Notes: a model not told the origin generated them from the sequence alone. 64,000 nucleotides of DNA from Tetrahymena thermophila SB210 (GCF_000189635.1 NW_002476407.1:868001-932000), one strand, 5' to 3'. Numbered from the stretch's first letter, positions 28,783 through 42,362 are shown. Program-made: numbers and translations.

Positions 28783-29321
28783 TTCTTTTTCTTTGTACTA
28801 TTAATGTTCTGCTTAAACTAAAAGTGTTACTTTTGTCTTTGGATATTGAAAAAAGATTAATTTAGTGATTTATAATTTTAATATTCTTTATTCTACTAAA
28901 GTAAAGTCATACAAAATAAATAAATAAATAAACTATGAATGAGTAGTTAAGTGAAATTTCTTATTAGTTTTATATTGATTTAGATTTAAATTAAAGTTGA
29001 AAAATAAATCTTTATTTACAATTATATACATATTTTTACAAAAAGAGTAGAATAATGATTTAATTTCAATATTTTTCAAAAAACGATATATTATCTTTCT
29101 ATGTATGTTTATGAGTGCGTATTAATATTGATTACATCATTGATTTCGATATTTATAAATTATATTTTTATTTTCAGACTACTTTTAAATCTAAACTCTC
29201 GCTTTATTTATTGTTTGTTATTTTACCTTTCATTTTTTATATATTCTTTTTTAGGGAATATATTTATTTATTCATTCATTCATTAAGTTTCTCTTTCTAT
29301 TTCTATATTAGTATTTTATAT
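28783..29321. other. AT-rich spacer
   Basis: Very AT-rich. Two overlapping plus ORFs of 61 and 71 codons (29101-29330) are Phe/Ile/Tyr/Leu-only low-complexity translations and are not accepted. The spacer separates the Dph6 start from the kinase-like gene's end. Confidence 0.55.
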
Positions 29322-32300
29322 TCACAATAAGCTCTTTTATTTTTCCTTTAACTCTTCATCAAGCATCGTTAGATCTTTATAATAATATATTAAAAATATA
29401 ATTTAGAAATATTAGAAAGAATTATTATTAAATAGATCAGAAAGAAGATTTATAAATTTTAGAAGAATTTATTATAAAGCTATCTGATATTTTTGGTTAA
29501 AAATTATATTTAAAGTGAAATAAAATAAATTACTTAATTCGATTTGTTTGAGTACTTGAAAATTATCGTTATTTTAAACACTATCTAAATTATTTAAGCT
29601 TGAATTCTTTTTCATGAACTTTCTTGCAGCGTTATTAAAAGATAATAAGCTTTGATTGTGTTGTTATTTTCTTGAGCCACAGTTAAAACTCCTATTAGCT
29701 TAATTTGTTTATTATTTAAAAGAAGAATTTCCATGCAAAAAAGAATTAGAAGATTTTCTATTATTCTAACTAAATGAGGAGTTTCTCTGAATCTTTTTGA
29801 GCAGAACCACATTTGTTTCTATCTATATTTAAATAAAAACAAAATATTGAAATTTAAATTAATCTAATAAAGAGATATTACTTTGATTTTTCCATATGAT
29901 TAATTTGGATCCTCTGGATTTATTAGGTGGTACCACTATAAAACTGGCTTTTACCACAGTAATTCTTCTTAAATCGTTTCATTTTTTAATAAAAAGTTAA
30001 AACTTAAATCCAAAAAGGCATGGGCATATAACTCTTAGTTAGTGTTATACAGTCTTATTTAAATTGGCTATTCTGATAAAACTTATTTTATTATTTTATA
30101 ATTAAAAGCTTAAGATAAATCCAACTGAGTAGGAATAATCCTTTTTTGGTTTTGCAATAACTTAATATCAAACTAAGCATCACCTTCTAGCGTTATAAGT
30201 TGTTAATCTATGTAAGGAATATCAACTTTACAGTTTAAAACTCCTTCGCTAGCTAAATTAGGACTAATTTTTGCATATAATAAAAAATAATTAATAAAAT
30301 TTTAAAATAATTTTGAATTTAAAAAAGCTTTACAAAATATTTGTTAAGGATTTAATTTTTATCTCTAAAACACAAGAATATTCTTCTTCTGTTTGTTCAT
30401 TTTGATCCTAATGCACAGTACCATTCCCTTTTGCAGAAGAAGGTTGACATTATTTGTTTGTATTTTTACCAAAAAGCCTATTTATCCTATCATTATACTC
30501 CATGTATGCAGACTTATTGTCATAAATTTATGATACATTTGAAATATTTTAATCATCTGAGTTATTAAATACACTTCTATTTTATGTTTGTTAAAATGAT
30601 TTATTTTGAGATATTTAAATTTATGGTTGCAGATATCCTATCCCTCCTTTTTATGATTATGGTTAGCTCAAAAAGAATTTAGGCTTCTATGTATCAAAAA
30701 TATTGTTTACTTGAATTTAAGGTGTGTTGGTATTTGATTCATTTCTATTAAATTCATCAAAAAGATTTATTTTTTCTTTATTATATTACATTAATTCAAA
30801 TCTATTGCTGGAGGGCTAATAAATTTTATGTGGGATAGGAGTTAAATTACAACTAAAATTGCTGTTGCTTTTATTGGCAGAAAGCATTTGCTCTTAATTA
30901 TTCACAGACTATTAGTGATTATTCCTAGAATACTATTAATCTTAGTTTCTAATAGAAAAATCTGGGCTTCTCTAACTCTATAAGCTAATTACTTATTGGT
31001 TATTGCCATTTTTTTATTAATTTTGCTATTCTTGATCTATTTTAGGATTTGGAGAGATTTAGTTGCTTTTATAGAATAAATTATTTTGACTTCTATTAGG
31101 TTCGCTCTATCTATTTATTTAGTTGCTTGAATAATTTTTCTAATTAGAATTATCAGTAGAGTTTTTTTATTGTTAAACATTCATTAATTCTTACTAATAC
31201 TAAGGAGAATTGTTATATAGATGTTAATTATTTGTATTTTATTACTCAATTTTATCACCTTAATAGTATGGGTTGTATGTATCCATGTGTAATATATTAT
31301 TTTTACTATTAGATTTATTATCTGAGTTTTTAAATGGTTTTAAATTTTTTTAATTACTATCAAACACTGCTTAATTTTTTTAAATACTTTTTTATTCTGA
31401 GAAATCATTATTCCACCAATTTTCATTTCTCTTTTAATCTGAATTATTTAAATACCCATTATTAGCTTAATGATTTTAATGATTGTAGTATGAATTTGGC
31501 TATTGAGTGTAAAAATTACCTTAATTTTAATTTTTTTGAGCATTGTAATTTTAATATTAATTGCCATTATTAAAAGCATCTTCTTAAATTTAAAACTATT
31601 TTTTATTAGATCCACCTTCATTTTTTATTTAGTTATTAACCTGATTTGGTTATGAATAAAATTAGTTCTTTTAATTTGTTCTTTAGGAAACAGAAAAATC
31701 AAACAAAGACATTTTGTCAGCACTTACTTTTGATTTTTAAGGACTAAACATAGGACTAGCGTTAATGTGTTGTTAGAAAAATGGGTATTTCAGTAAATTC
31801 ACACAGCTAACTCTATTCTATGGATGAAATTCTAAAAGAGAAGTTAAAATTTCACTTTATTTCTATTGAACTTTATTCATTATGTGCTTTAAGATAGGTA
31901 GATCTTCATATTTTGCTTTTTCAATTAAAAGATCACACAATTATTAATGGTGATTTTCTTATATATAATATGCCTCTTCTTTTTCTGGTATTCCAAGAAC
32001 CTGTCAAAAAAAAAACTCATGATTATTTTTATAAAACTTAAAAATGAAAACTTACCAAATAATATGAAAATGCTTATTATTCTAGAGAAGAGCTTGAGAA
32101 TATAGGAGCCTAACAAAAAAATATTTCAGCAAATATACAACCCAAACCCCATAAATCAGTTTACATATCTAAATTAATTTAATCTTATTAATCTAATTTT
32201 TTTTAAATAGGGTTTTATGCATAAACTATTCCTTGTTTTAACTATTTTTCATACAACATTTCAAAATAAACCTCAGGAGAAATATAAAATAATAAACTGT

Positions 32301-33032
32301 TCCCATATTCTTTAAGGTTTTCTTAATAATTTTATTTATCTATCTTAAAAGGTCTCAAATATACTAAATAATTATCTTCGATCCAAATATTTTTAGGGCA
32401 AATTTCATAATGAGCTTCTCCTAATAGAAAAAAATATTACTATTAACATAAGATCAAGCAAAAAATAAAAAAATATTTACCTATTTAATGCAAACATTTT
32501 AAAGAAATGACTAAATTTTAAAATAGTCTTTGTTTTCTTTAGCTATCTAATTCGCCTTTTTTAATTATATCTGACAATCTCTAAAATTTACTTTAACTTT
32601 TGGTGGTTTAATTATTCTTAAACCAAGGTTCAATCACATAACTAAAATATTCTAAGAGAAAATAAATAAATTTTATTGTATGAGATATTTTATTTATTTA
32701 CATTTATTTACATCTTAACCAATAAAGATATTATCCGCCAATACTACTCCTTGATTAAAAGCTTTTATTAGATTATCAAACCTTATTTTCTAGTTTAAAT
32801 CATTGAAATTTAATGGCCTCTTGAAGATTTTTACTCCTTGTGTAGTATTCTTAATAAACCCTTTGTATATAATGCATCCTTTCTTCTTTTTTTCTAAATA
32901 TTTGCAAAACGAATCAAGACTTATTCAAATTTTGATAATAGCATTACCTTCTTTGATATCATATTCAATAAGACAGTCTTTTAAATCAACGACGTAATCC
33001 TCAAGATTAACACTCTCAAACGAATCTCCCAT
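29322..33032 (-). CDS. kinase-like protein (predicted pseudokinase) with Gln/Asn-rich middle and C2-like tail
   Basis: The start is ATG 33032 (an in-frame TGA lies just upstream); the last exon plausibly ends at TGA 29322-29324. The kinase fold shows in order: a poor glycine loop (KKKKGCIIYKGF), GVKIFKR with the VAIK-type lysine, SLKCLHQIG, EAHYEICPKNIWIEDN at the catalytic loop, LVYLRPFKID at the DFG site, LFYISPEVYFE as APE, QTDLWGLGCIFAEIF and HPQNRVSCVNLLKYPFF. HRD-LK is changed to HYE-IC and DFG to PFK, so metal binding and catalysis look lost. About 450 residues rich in Gln, Asn and Ser follow. Then comes a beta-rich segment (SCVLEIKIKSLTNI ... GVLNCKVDIPYID ... LYAHAFLDLSFNFLL) that resembles a C2 domain, and an Asn/Ser-rich tail. 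At least five introns are needed. The last about 90 residues are uncertain. Role unknown; probably a scaffold or membrane-targeted regulator. Confidence 0.7.
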
Positions 33033-35562
33033 CTAGTTTAATGAAGTATATACAGAATATGCTCACTATTTTATGAACCTTGATTAAATGTCGCCTTTGA
33101 AATCCTTGTATTGTTAATTCCACAAAATCCCCTTTATTTTATTATTTTATTTTGAATTCAAAAATTTGCCAAACCTACGCTTAAAAATAACAAGATATTT
33201 TTTACTTAATTATAAATTGCTTGATAATAAATTGTCAGCTTTGCTAGCAAAGTAGCTGTTTTATAATATTGATGAATGGCTTATCTCTGTTTTTATTTTA
33301 AAATTTGTAGATTCATATCTAATTTAAATTATAATTAGAAATACTTCTAATAAAATTTTTAAAAATAAATTAATAAATTTTTTATACTATTTCACTATTT
33401 ATCTTTAAATAATCGCAATTTAAACAATTTAAAAAAAATAATAATTATTCATTTTTAATAATTAGTTTAATTTAAATCATAATTTTTTTGGAAGATTTTA
33501 TATGAATTGTTAGAAATTCTATAAATAAAATAAAATTATTTTTTAAAATACAATCTAAATATCTAAATTTTCAATATTTTCTATATTTAAAAAAATAAAT
33601 ATTAATTATTAACTTAAGAGAATAAATTTAAGTTTGTTCTTATAATGCATTATTATATATGTAAAAAATTTTAATTCCTCATAATTAGTTATTTATAAAA
33701 TTTTGTTTAAAAAAATTAATGTTAATTTTATTCTTTGTTATTAAATTAATTTTTTTAATTTTAATTATTTTATTCATTCAAAATATTTTAGTTTTAGAAA
33801 ATTACTTATTTTAACTTTTTTAAATGATCCATCTATTTTTATACTAAAAATTTAATTTAATTTAAAAATTCAGTAGTTCATTCAAGCATTTTATTTTTAG
33901 AATTAAAAAAGTGTTTTGATATAATTTAAAAAATTAAAATATTTATTTATAACTTTTATTTATTTATTTATAAATGTAAAGAAATTTAAAAGTGAATTTA
34001 AAATATTTTTGATATTTATCTTTTTAAATGGAGTCAATAACTTTCTTTAAATTCTTAATTTTAACTTAATGCGTATTTTCACTTATATTTAAGTTGGCAG
34101 ATATGTTTATCTGATTTTTTTAATTCTAAGTCTTTTTGATGAGTTTAAATTTTGAAATCAGCCAATATATTAAGTGAAAAATACCATGTATGTTAAATAA
34201 CGGTTAAAAAAAGCTTATTCAACAGGTTGAATTATAATAGAAAAATTAGTTAAATATTATTTATTCACTTAGAATAATTAAAGTCAAAAATATTATTTTA
34301 GATTAATGTTTTATATATACTATAGTGATGATCTCATAACATTTCTTATAAACTTAAATCATTATTTTTTGTAGGTAATTAAAATAGAAAATTTTTAAAT
34401 AAGAAATTAAAAATAATAAATTTAAATAAATAAATTTATTAAAGATACAATTAAAAAATACAAACATAAAATAGTTTTAGATTTTAATTAATGAGTTAGT
34501 TTACTCATATTGTAAAATCAGGACTCAAAAAGCTAAATGATTTTAAATAGTAAAATTACTGAACGCTTTAACTTTCTAATTTTTATTCTACTAAAGAAAT
34601 AGACAAACAGACGTTATGAAATAGCATTATGAAACAATTCTTTGATTAGCTTAATAATCTTAAAAGTAGATTAAATAAATTTCATAATACTACAATCTTA
34701 TGCAAATTCCTTCATAGATACTATATTACCACCTATATTCTATCACTTTATTTTAAAATAGACGACTAAGGAAGCGGATATAAATGAAGCTTATCAGATA
34801 TTAACCATAAAATAGAAAAATCAAAAAATTTAGAATATAATTAATCTATTCTATTATATTTTTAAACGCCAAAATTTTATAAAGACTTTTTTTAAAAAAA
34901 GCTGTTTATGGATAAAATTTTGATAATAAAACTTCTTATTTTATATAATTTAATGTACAGCAATATCCTATTTTCGAGTTTTTTATAGTTGAGTCATTAA
35001 TTTTTAGTAAATTTACTGGCAGTTTATGATAAAAAATAACAAAAGATGAATGGATTATTATTTATAAATTCTTATAAAAATTAAGGTGAGTTAGGTAAAT
35101 AATAGTAATTTATATATAAACTCCTAATCCTTTTCAATGCAGTATGCTATGCAAATACAGATAGTATTTCGCTTTTGATTGAAATAAAGTAAATATAATT
35201 TCATAGAGTTGAAAAGTAAATTAATAATTTAGTTTTTTTTTTTTGATCAAAATCAGTCACAATTATTTCAATTAATCCTAATCATTGATTTCAAGCCTAT
35301 TTCAAATTATCAAATAGCCAATGCTGCAAAAAATAAATTAATAATTATGTATGTGTTTTAGAGAGTAAATAAGTGAGGTAAGGTTTTTTTGAAGAATTTT
35401 GTTAAGAATAAGTTAAGATTGAGACTAGAATATATACAATGCATATTTATTTACAGGTTTATTGAATAAATTAATTTATTTGTTAATTATTTAAGGGTGT
35501 TTTGAATATTATTTGATTAAAATGTATTGAAATAGAATGTTTTTTATTTTATTGATTATTAT
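33033..35562. other. 2.5-kb AT-rich intergenic region
   Basis: Extremely AT-rich, except for a slightly richer patch at 34600-34830 listed separately as a possible J-domain fossil. No other coding or RNA feature is supported. It must contain the promoter of the kinase-like gene at its left edge and the 3' end of the 184-aa gene at its right edge. Confidence 0.6.
34616..34923 (+). pseudogene. possible degenerate J-domain (DnaJ) fragment
   Basis: In one frame from ATG 34616 the translation has HYETIL, then an in-frame TGA, then LAQQSQKQIKQ, resembling J-domain helices I-II. In another frame downstream lies KQTTKEADINEAYQIL, resembling the loop-helix III region with the common INEAYQIL string. 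The HPD motif is absent between them and a frame change is required. The match is short and could be coincidence. If real, it is a decayed copy rather than a working gene. Confidence 0.25.
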
Positions 35563-36117
35563 TCACATGAAGATTCTTTATCCAATGCCTCCAAGGAAAG
35601 AGCCAAAGATGTTTCCAATCATGGGAATTGGAATGACACTCTTTCCAAAGGATTTACCGAGTTCCTTAGAAGAGTACTTAAGGAATAATTTAATAGATTT
35701 CTTGTAGTGTCCTTGAACTCCAACTTTAATAACTTTAGAGAATTTGTAGGCAATTTTAAGAGCCTTGAAAAGTTAGAAAGTGCTTGCAGAGACACAGAAA
35801 TTGCTAGTGCAGTCAGCTCCAGAGATAAGAGATACCAATTGGTAGAAAATGAAGTTAATAGTTAATTCGAGGAAAGCTTCAAAGATTTCATATCCGATGG
35901 CATTAGCGAATTCAGTTTTGCTCTTGTATTAGTCAATGAAAACTGATTATTCACTTAATCCAGCGATAGCATTCTTAGAAGCAGCTTCAATGAGTTTGCT
36001 TGAAGCCTTAGAAATATTTTCAGATGAGAACAAGAATTTATCAAGAGTGGAGGTACAGAAATCAGCATCCAAGTAGTTTTCAGTGATTTCAACGATTCTG
36101 TCAATATCTACAGTCAT
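35563..36117 (-). CDS. hypothetical 184-aa protein, family not recognised, probably well expressed
   Basis: A single exon runs from ATG 36117 (context CAAAAATG) to TGA 35563-35565, 185 codons. Codon choice is GC-rich and strongly biased (GCT, AAG, TTC, CTT, GGA) like the aconitase gene, which suggests high expression. The N-terminal third is acidic and helical (MTVDIDRIVEITENYLDADF). The middle holds a hydrophobic segment (EAFLELTINFIFYQLVSLIS). Then come two nearby cysteines (GADCTSNFC), a Lys-rich helix region (KALKIAYKFSKVIKVG) and a Gly-rich hydrophobic C-terminus (IPMIGNIFGSFLGGIG). One membrane-embedded or amphipathic region is possible, and there is no signal peptide. No family is recognised. 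A 15-codon ORF lies in its 5' leader. It is isolated: 2.5 kb of spacer follows it and about 6 kb precedes it. Confidence 0.85.
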
Positions 36118-36158
36118 TTTTGTGAGATTTGTATCGAAAGGAGTGGTTTGAATTGATT

Positions 36159-36206
36159 TCAGCCTTGCTCTTCAAAGAATGTAGCGATAGTTTGATTTGT
36201 ATTCAT
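36159..36206 (-). promoter_or_regulatory. short upstream ORF in the leader of the 184-aa gene
   Basis: On the minus strand, ATG at 36206 opens a 15-residue reading frame (MNTNQTIATFFEEQG) that ends in TGA at 36159. The main start lies 41 nt farther at 36117. The local GC content matches the coding region more than the spacer. If the leader is transcribed without an intron here, this uORF would be met first by ribosomes and could damp or regulate translation. It might alternatively be a small first exon. Confidence 0.45.
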
Positions 36207-39200
36207 TTACAATTTTCTTAATTAAGTATTAATTATGAAAAGGTGGGCTTATTTCGCATTTAAAGGCACGAGCTGGATTAAATTTCTTTTGACTGATTTA
36301 ATTAATTAGCTATTCGAAATTTTTGAGATTTGTTAACACGATCTCTAAATACAAAAATAGTAATTAAATAATTCTCAAGGATCTATTTTAGTTTCTTTGT
36401 TCTATTTTTAATTTAGATATAGACCTTAAATCCAATCACATTATTTTATTACACACCCCTTTCTATCTTTTTTTTTTTGTATAGTGCCTTCCATCGCACG
36501 AACATCCACCCTCTTAACGAATTTCACAGATTGTTAAATTCAAAATAAATTTAAATCGCATTTTTTCATGCATCAGTTTTATGTAATTATAGAGTGATAT
36601 TAGATAATATACATAATTAATGAGTTGAAAAAAAAAAGACATAATTACAATTCGATTGACAACAAAATAAATATTTTGCCTAAAATTAGCTTTCTGAATT
36701 AAATATTCTTTCACTCAAATATTATTGGCTTAACTTAATTTCGTAATTTGATTCTGAATTAAAACATTGTCACATAATTTTTATTAGGTTAGCTAATAAT
36801 GAAATGCAATTAGCTATAAAGTGACATCAAATGTTTAGTACAATTAAAAATTGTTAAAATCCATTCAAATACAATCAAATATCATATTTAAATACTCTAT
36901 TTTTAGTTCTTTTTTATGCAAAATAAAAAAATTAAAACAACCTAAAATTAAACGCAAATGTCATTCCATATTGTCAAAACACAATTTGCATAAGTGTTTG
37001 TGCATTAAAATAAAAAATCCTTTGATTTTCTTAATTTTCTTTTCAAACGATGTGATAAATTGGTGGAGGATCTCCACATACCCTTAAACACTTAGTGCAT
37101 CATTAACATTAAATACTTTTTCATTACTTCAAATTAATTTTGTGTTTTGCTGGTGGGCGAGGTGCAAACTCTTTAAATAAAAATTTGAAGAGTAAACAAA
37201 GAAAGAATGTTTTGAAGATTAAATTAGTTTAAATATTAAATTTAAAAAAATTCAGCATTATTTTTAGTTTTTTTCAAACAGCAAGCAAGTGCCATTTAAA
37301 TGATTTTGAATTTAAAGTTAAAATTAAATTTAAAATTTATTTCATATATTTATTCTTTCATATCTTTAGCTAAATAACAAACACTAAGATTTTAAGTTTA
37401 GTTAATTAGCCAAAAATATGGCAAGCAGCTTGAAGTAAAATAATCCTCTAACTCTCTCAATATTTTTATTTAAGTTATTTCATCACTTATATAGGCTTTA
37501 AATTTCGCTTTAATTTCTAGTTATTAACGAATCTGTTAGTTATTTAGTTTATTAGTTGATTCAAGTATTAAGCCTTTTCAAGCTAAATTAATCTTCAAAA
37601 CAATTCAATAAAATTTGTTATTAAAAACTCCTCTCAGCGAAATAAATTATGTTTTTCTACTAACCTTCATACAAATATTTTTCCTTCTTTTTCCAATATT
37701 TTAATTTTCTTTCTTTTTGTGTTTGTCAGGTTAAAGTTACTGAGAAGAAAAAATTTAGAGGTTTTGTATGTAGCAAGTGATTTAAGGAATGACATCAAAT
37801 AAAAAATTTGCCAAACAAAGCCACTCTATTATTATCTATTTAAATGAATTTGTTCTATAGTGTAGGAGATAAATTTCTTTCATGCGTCATATCATTTGTC
37901 AGATCTAATAAACTCATTTTTGTTTGGCTTTTCAAAATGGTGCTAACAAAGTTTTTAAAGAAATATGTATGTTAAAAGTAAATAGAAAACATGTATCTTA
38001 AATATTATGCATTTCTTTAACATGTAAAATCATTATATGATGGAATATTGATGAAAAGCGTTCAAAATATTTGTAATTTTCCTCTCTAAAAATTATCTCT
38101 CATGAAAAAAAAATTGTGGTAAAATAGTTAAAGATTTGGTAATAGTTTCATAGTTTATTTCACTATTTGCAATGAAGTATTTGCCATCCGATGTGGCTCT
38201 GCAGAATATGCATATATATTCAAAATAAAAACTAATATACAGAGCTGGTACATTTTATATAATAGAGGCATACTACTTACTATCAAAAAATAAAATTGTG
38301 GTGATAATTTGGCTGATCTAAAGAAAATCAAAACTTCCTCTCTGCTCAAGCTTAGCGTTTATTATAATGAGAGGAAAAATTAGATTTAGAATAGACAAAT
38401 TTTTCTTGCTTTTTTAAGTAAGAAAGAGAGAAAGCAAGCATGCAAGCAAGTATGCTTACAAGCAAAAGTGCCTATTCTATTTAACAATTTAGTTATTACG
38501 AGAATAAATAATCAGTATATAATTCCATCACATATAGAATGATACATAATGAAACATATAATCTGATAATTCACTCTTTTCAAAACTAATTTTGTTCAAT
38601 AATAAGCTTTTCATTCATTTAATTAATCAATCAATCACTCACTTTAGCCTCGCATCTCTATCTATATAATATGCGATTCTAATGTGTTGTTCAAAAAATT
38701 TTTTTGCTTTCTTTCGAAAGTATTATTTGATGGGGGGAAACTTCCACAAACAATCAAGATCTGAAAATATGTATGAATAACGAGCATGAAAATTAAGTTT
38801 TAAGAATGTTAAATAAATTAGAATTTGTGAAAAGAGAAAGAAAGAGACTTAGCTGCTATTGCAACTCACAAAGGGGTAAAACAACTCTGTAAGCGAATAA
38901 TAGAACTAAGGGTAAGAGAGGTGAAAAATATGTTTTTTGTTTTTTATTTTTCTTTTTGTATTTATTAATGAATATATATATAGGTTATTATTATAGGTTG
39001 TTAATATAAGTTTTAATACCAATAGCAACATTAATGTTCACACATTCTTAGAGGTTCTCTTATCAGCAAAGTCGCTAGCACTTAATAAGTAGTTAGTTAG
39101 TTAGTTAGTATGTTTGTTAGTTAGTAAGTTAGTTAGTTAGATTGATAGCTTTCAGCATTAATATATATACAGAATGCAAGTCATATTTTTTTATAAAGAG

Positions 39201-42200
39201 AGATATTATGATAATATGAAGAATAGTACAACTTCAACACAGTCTCTTATGCATCATATTTATACAATTTACAATATGCAATTTTATTAATAATATTTAT
39301 CTTCTTTTTAATTTAATTTATTTTTTCTTCTTTTCTCTTTTTTTTTTAGATTTTTAATTTTATTTTTTAATTAATTAATTATTGATTTTTCTTTTTTTCG
39401 TAGTTGAAGAAAATCTTCAAAATTTACTTTTCTTTATTAACATTTAAAACTTAATTAAATTTTCCACACCTTAATTAAATTTGTTATTTATGTATGTATC
39501 TTCCACTTCCTCCATATATTTTCATCTTCACACAACCCATATTAATTAAAATTGATAATAACTGTTTTAAACAAAAAATTAGTAAATTTTTGTGGTACTT
39601 TGATCCATTTTGATAATAAATATATAAATTTAATTTGATCATTTCAATATTAAATTATTACCAATTTTACTTCTTTGATAAAGAAGAATATTGAATGAAA
39701 ATTTAAATATCAAAGCAAAATTTTTATTCTTCGACTATAACAATTCTATCATAATTTAATTAATATTTTTTAAAATGATATAAATAAAAAATAAACTTAC
39801 TTCCAATAATTATTTCATTAGATTAAAAAAAATAAAAATTGTTTCCCTAAAATAAAATAAAAAGATCAAAATATTTTTTTGAATAATAAATAATAAATGA
39901 ATTCGTTTATTGTTAAAAAATTATAATGCTAAAATCAAACTTTTTCAATCATAGTAAATTAAATATTTAATAAATAGTTCTTCTAATTAAAAATATATTT
40001 GAAAATATAGTATGTAAGCATAATAAACAAATTACTTTTTTACAAGCTATATTTAATTTCTAAAAAATAAAAAAATATATTTATAATAAAATGACTAAAA
40101 CGTATTTTTTATAAAAATCTCCAGCTTAATAAAAATATATTTTCAAAATATTAATTAAAAAGATGTTATTTTTATTCATACTATTTTCATTTTTAAATTA
40201 TTTATGTTAGATAATCTACAAATTATTAATTTTTCATTAATTTGCCATTTAAGTGAAAATCTAATAAAATATTTGATATTAAAATTAAAAATTCTATTCA
40301 CCTTATTTTGATTATCAATAAAATTTGATGAGTATTTTTTTGATCTTAAATAATAATCTAAAGATATAAATATTTCTATTAAAAATTATTTAAGTATTTT
40401 AATAGTGATAGAATTAAAAAAAAATTATTGTTTATTAATTTACTAATTAGTATTTAATTTAAATAAACGATTTTTTGATGTAAAGTAGAAATTTTTACAC
40501 TTCAATTTAATGATTTTTAATTTTGAAATATTTTAACTATTTCCAAGATAAAATTAAAATTCAAATTTCAAACGTCAACTTGATCATTTTTAAATTTACG
40601 TCAACTAAACATCATATATATAAATAAAAGAATAATAATAAAGGCATAAAATTCGATATCTAAATCTATAGTAGTTTATTTTTATTTAATTTTGAAGGAT
40701 TTAGAAAATAATAATATCTAAAGGGTTGTATGTATATTTTAGATTTTACTTGAACTTAAATTAATTTTAAGCAAATATAAATAATAATAAATTTATGAAT
40801 TTCTAGAGTATAAAAAATATTTTTAGCTTATTTTATATGAAAATAAATATTTAGTAATATGTAATCTCACTCCTATAGCTCAAAATTTATAGAGAAAATT
40901 ATTTATAAAAATAAATCTTTTTTGATTAATTCTAAAATTTATAAAATTAGCTCTGGTTTTATTTAAGATATAGATTGATGGATTGTGATTAATAAAATCT
41001 ACTTTCTCAATACAATATTTAATAAAGACAAAATCTAATTAAATAATTAAATTGTAATTCCTTTTAGATTACACTATTAAAAGAAATGTAAGTAAATTAA
41101 TGTATTTTTTATTATTTATCAATTGTAATCTTAATCTAAATTACCAATAATCCATTTCCCTTAAATCATAGTTTCTAAATATTTTTTGGTAAAATTGATA
41201 TATTAAAAATTCTATCTTAATTTAATTGCTTTATTTTTTTGTTTTTTTCCTTAATAGGAGAAATGAATTTATTAGATTTGATTAAGATTGGCTTTTCACT
41301 TAAATACTCGTACATAACTTTATTAGATCTTAATCAATCTTTCATTTAATCTATATATTGAATTTGGAACTTATTTTTATTCAATAATTAATTTTATTTT
41401 CTAGTTAAAATCTATTTTGTTTGTAAATTTGTAACACGCATTCTTTATTCTTTTTCTATTAAGACCTTACATTTTTAAAAATGTATTATCAATTTTTTTG
41501 TTTTTTTATTACAATTATTAATTAGAAAAAAATAAAAAAGAATTTTAATCAAATAAAAATAGTTACATTGTATAACTTTTTATGAATGATATTTTATGGA
41601 CTATCAAATTTATTAATTTAGCTCTTTTTATTTCTTCTGAGTGTTTTTTTATGACAAATCTAACTCAATCAAATTAATGCTTATGCATTATTTATAAACT
41701 TCTTAAAATAGATTTTTTTAAAATTATTTAAATTTTTAAATAGATTTTAAATTATTCTTTAGTCTATGAAATTTGAAATTTTATCATTAATTTGAAAAAA
41801 TAGAAATTTATTAGTTTTTTGTTTATAAAAATTAATCAAATTTATTGATGTGCAATGATTTGATTTGTAAGCTAATCTTCTTTTAATCTATTTTTTCCCT
41901 TCCTTTAAAAATTATATGTAAATTTAAAATTAGTTGCTATTTTGAAACAATAATAACTCATTTTTAAAATGCAGAAGACTTTTAAAACCATAAAATCATA
42001 TTTTTGTAATTCATTAAAATATACTGGAGATTTTTCATTCAAAATCTGAGTGTTTTTCTAAAAGATATAATTCATATTTTCTTTTTTAAGCTAATGTAAT
42101 TGAGATTAAGACGTAGATTGCAATAAAGCTTTAGGTTTTGTGGTAAAAAATTGAATTAAATTAAAGATTTTTGATTTTGATCAGGCAACTGAAGATTAAG

Positions 42201-42362
42201 CTTTCTTTATAATATCACTATGCTTTAGATAAAATTATTTGATCCCTAATTTCAAATCTCAATTAATAATTGATTTGATTTTATAAATCTTTTTTTGACT
42301 AAACCTAATCAAAAATAAATACAAAAGATTAATCTAGAGTTAATAAAAACTCAAACGCATAA
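36207..42362. other. 6.2-kb gene-poor AT-rich region
   Basis: No supported gene. Short ORFs at 36851-37087 (+) and 38155-38349 (-) have no recognisable motif. Somewhat GC-richer patches occur near 36483-36540, 37060-37170 and 37720-37960, but I could not fold them into a tRNA or recognise an RNA family. 39500-42300 is among the most AT-rich DNA in the window. It lies upstream of both the 184-aa gene (-) and the furin-like gene (+), so it is a divergent promoter region. Confidence 0.55.
39091..39140. repeat. TTAG microsatellite
   Basis: An interrupted run of TTAG units reads as AGTTAGTTAG repeated, broken by TATGTTTG and TAAG. It is not the ciliate telomere repeat (GGGGTT) and looks like ordinary spacer microsatellite. 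Confidence 0.8.

Noticed and set aside
29101..29330. Two overlapping hydrophobic plus ORFs
   Set aside because: Both are low-complexity Phe/Tyr/Ile/Leu translations of AT-rich DNA at the end of the kinase-like gene.
36483..36540. GC-richer patch as a tRNA or small RNA
   Set aside because: I could not build a cloverleaf or recognise B-box-like sequence; no family fits.
39091..39140. TTAG run as telomere or subtelomere
   Set aside because: Ciliate telomeres are GGGGTT-type; this is an internal microsatellite.
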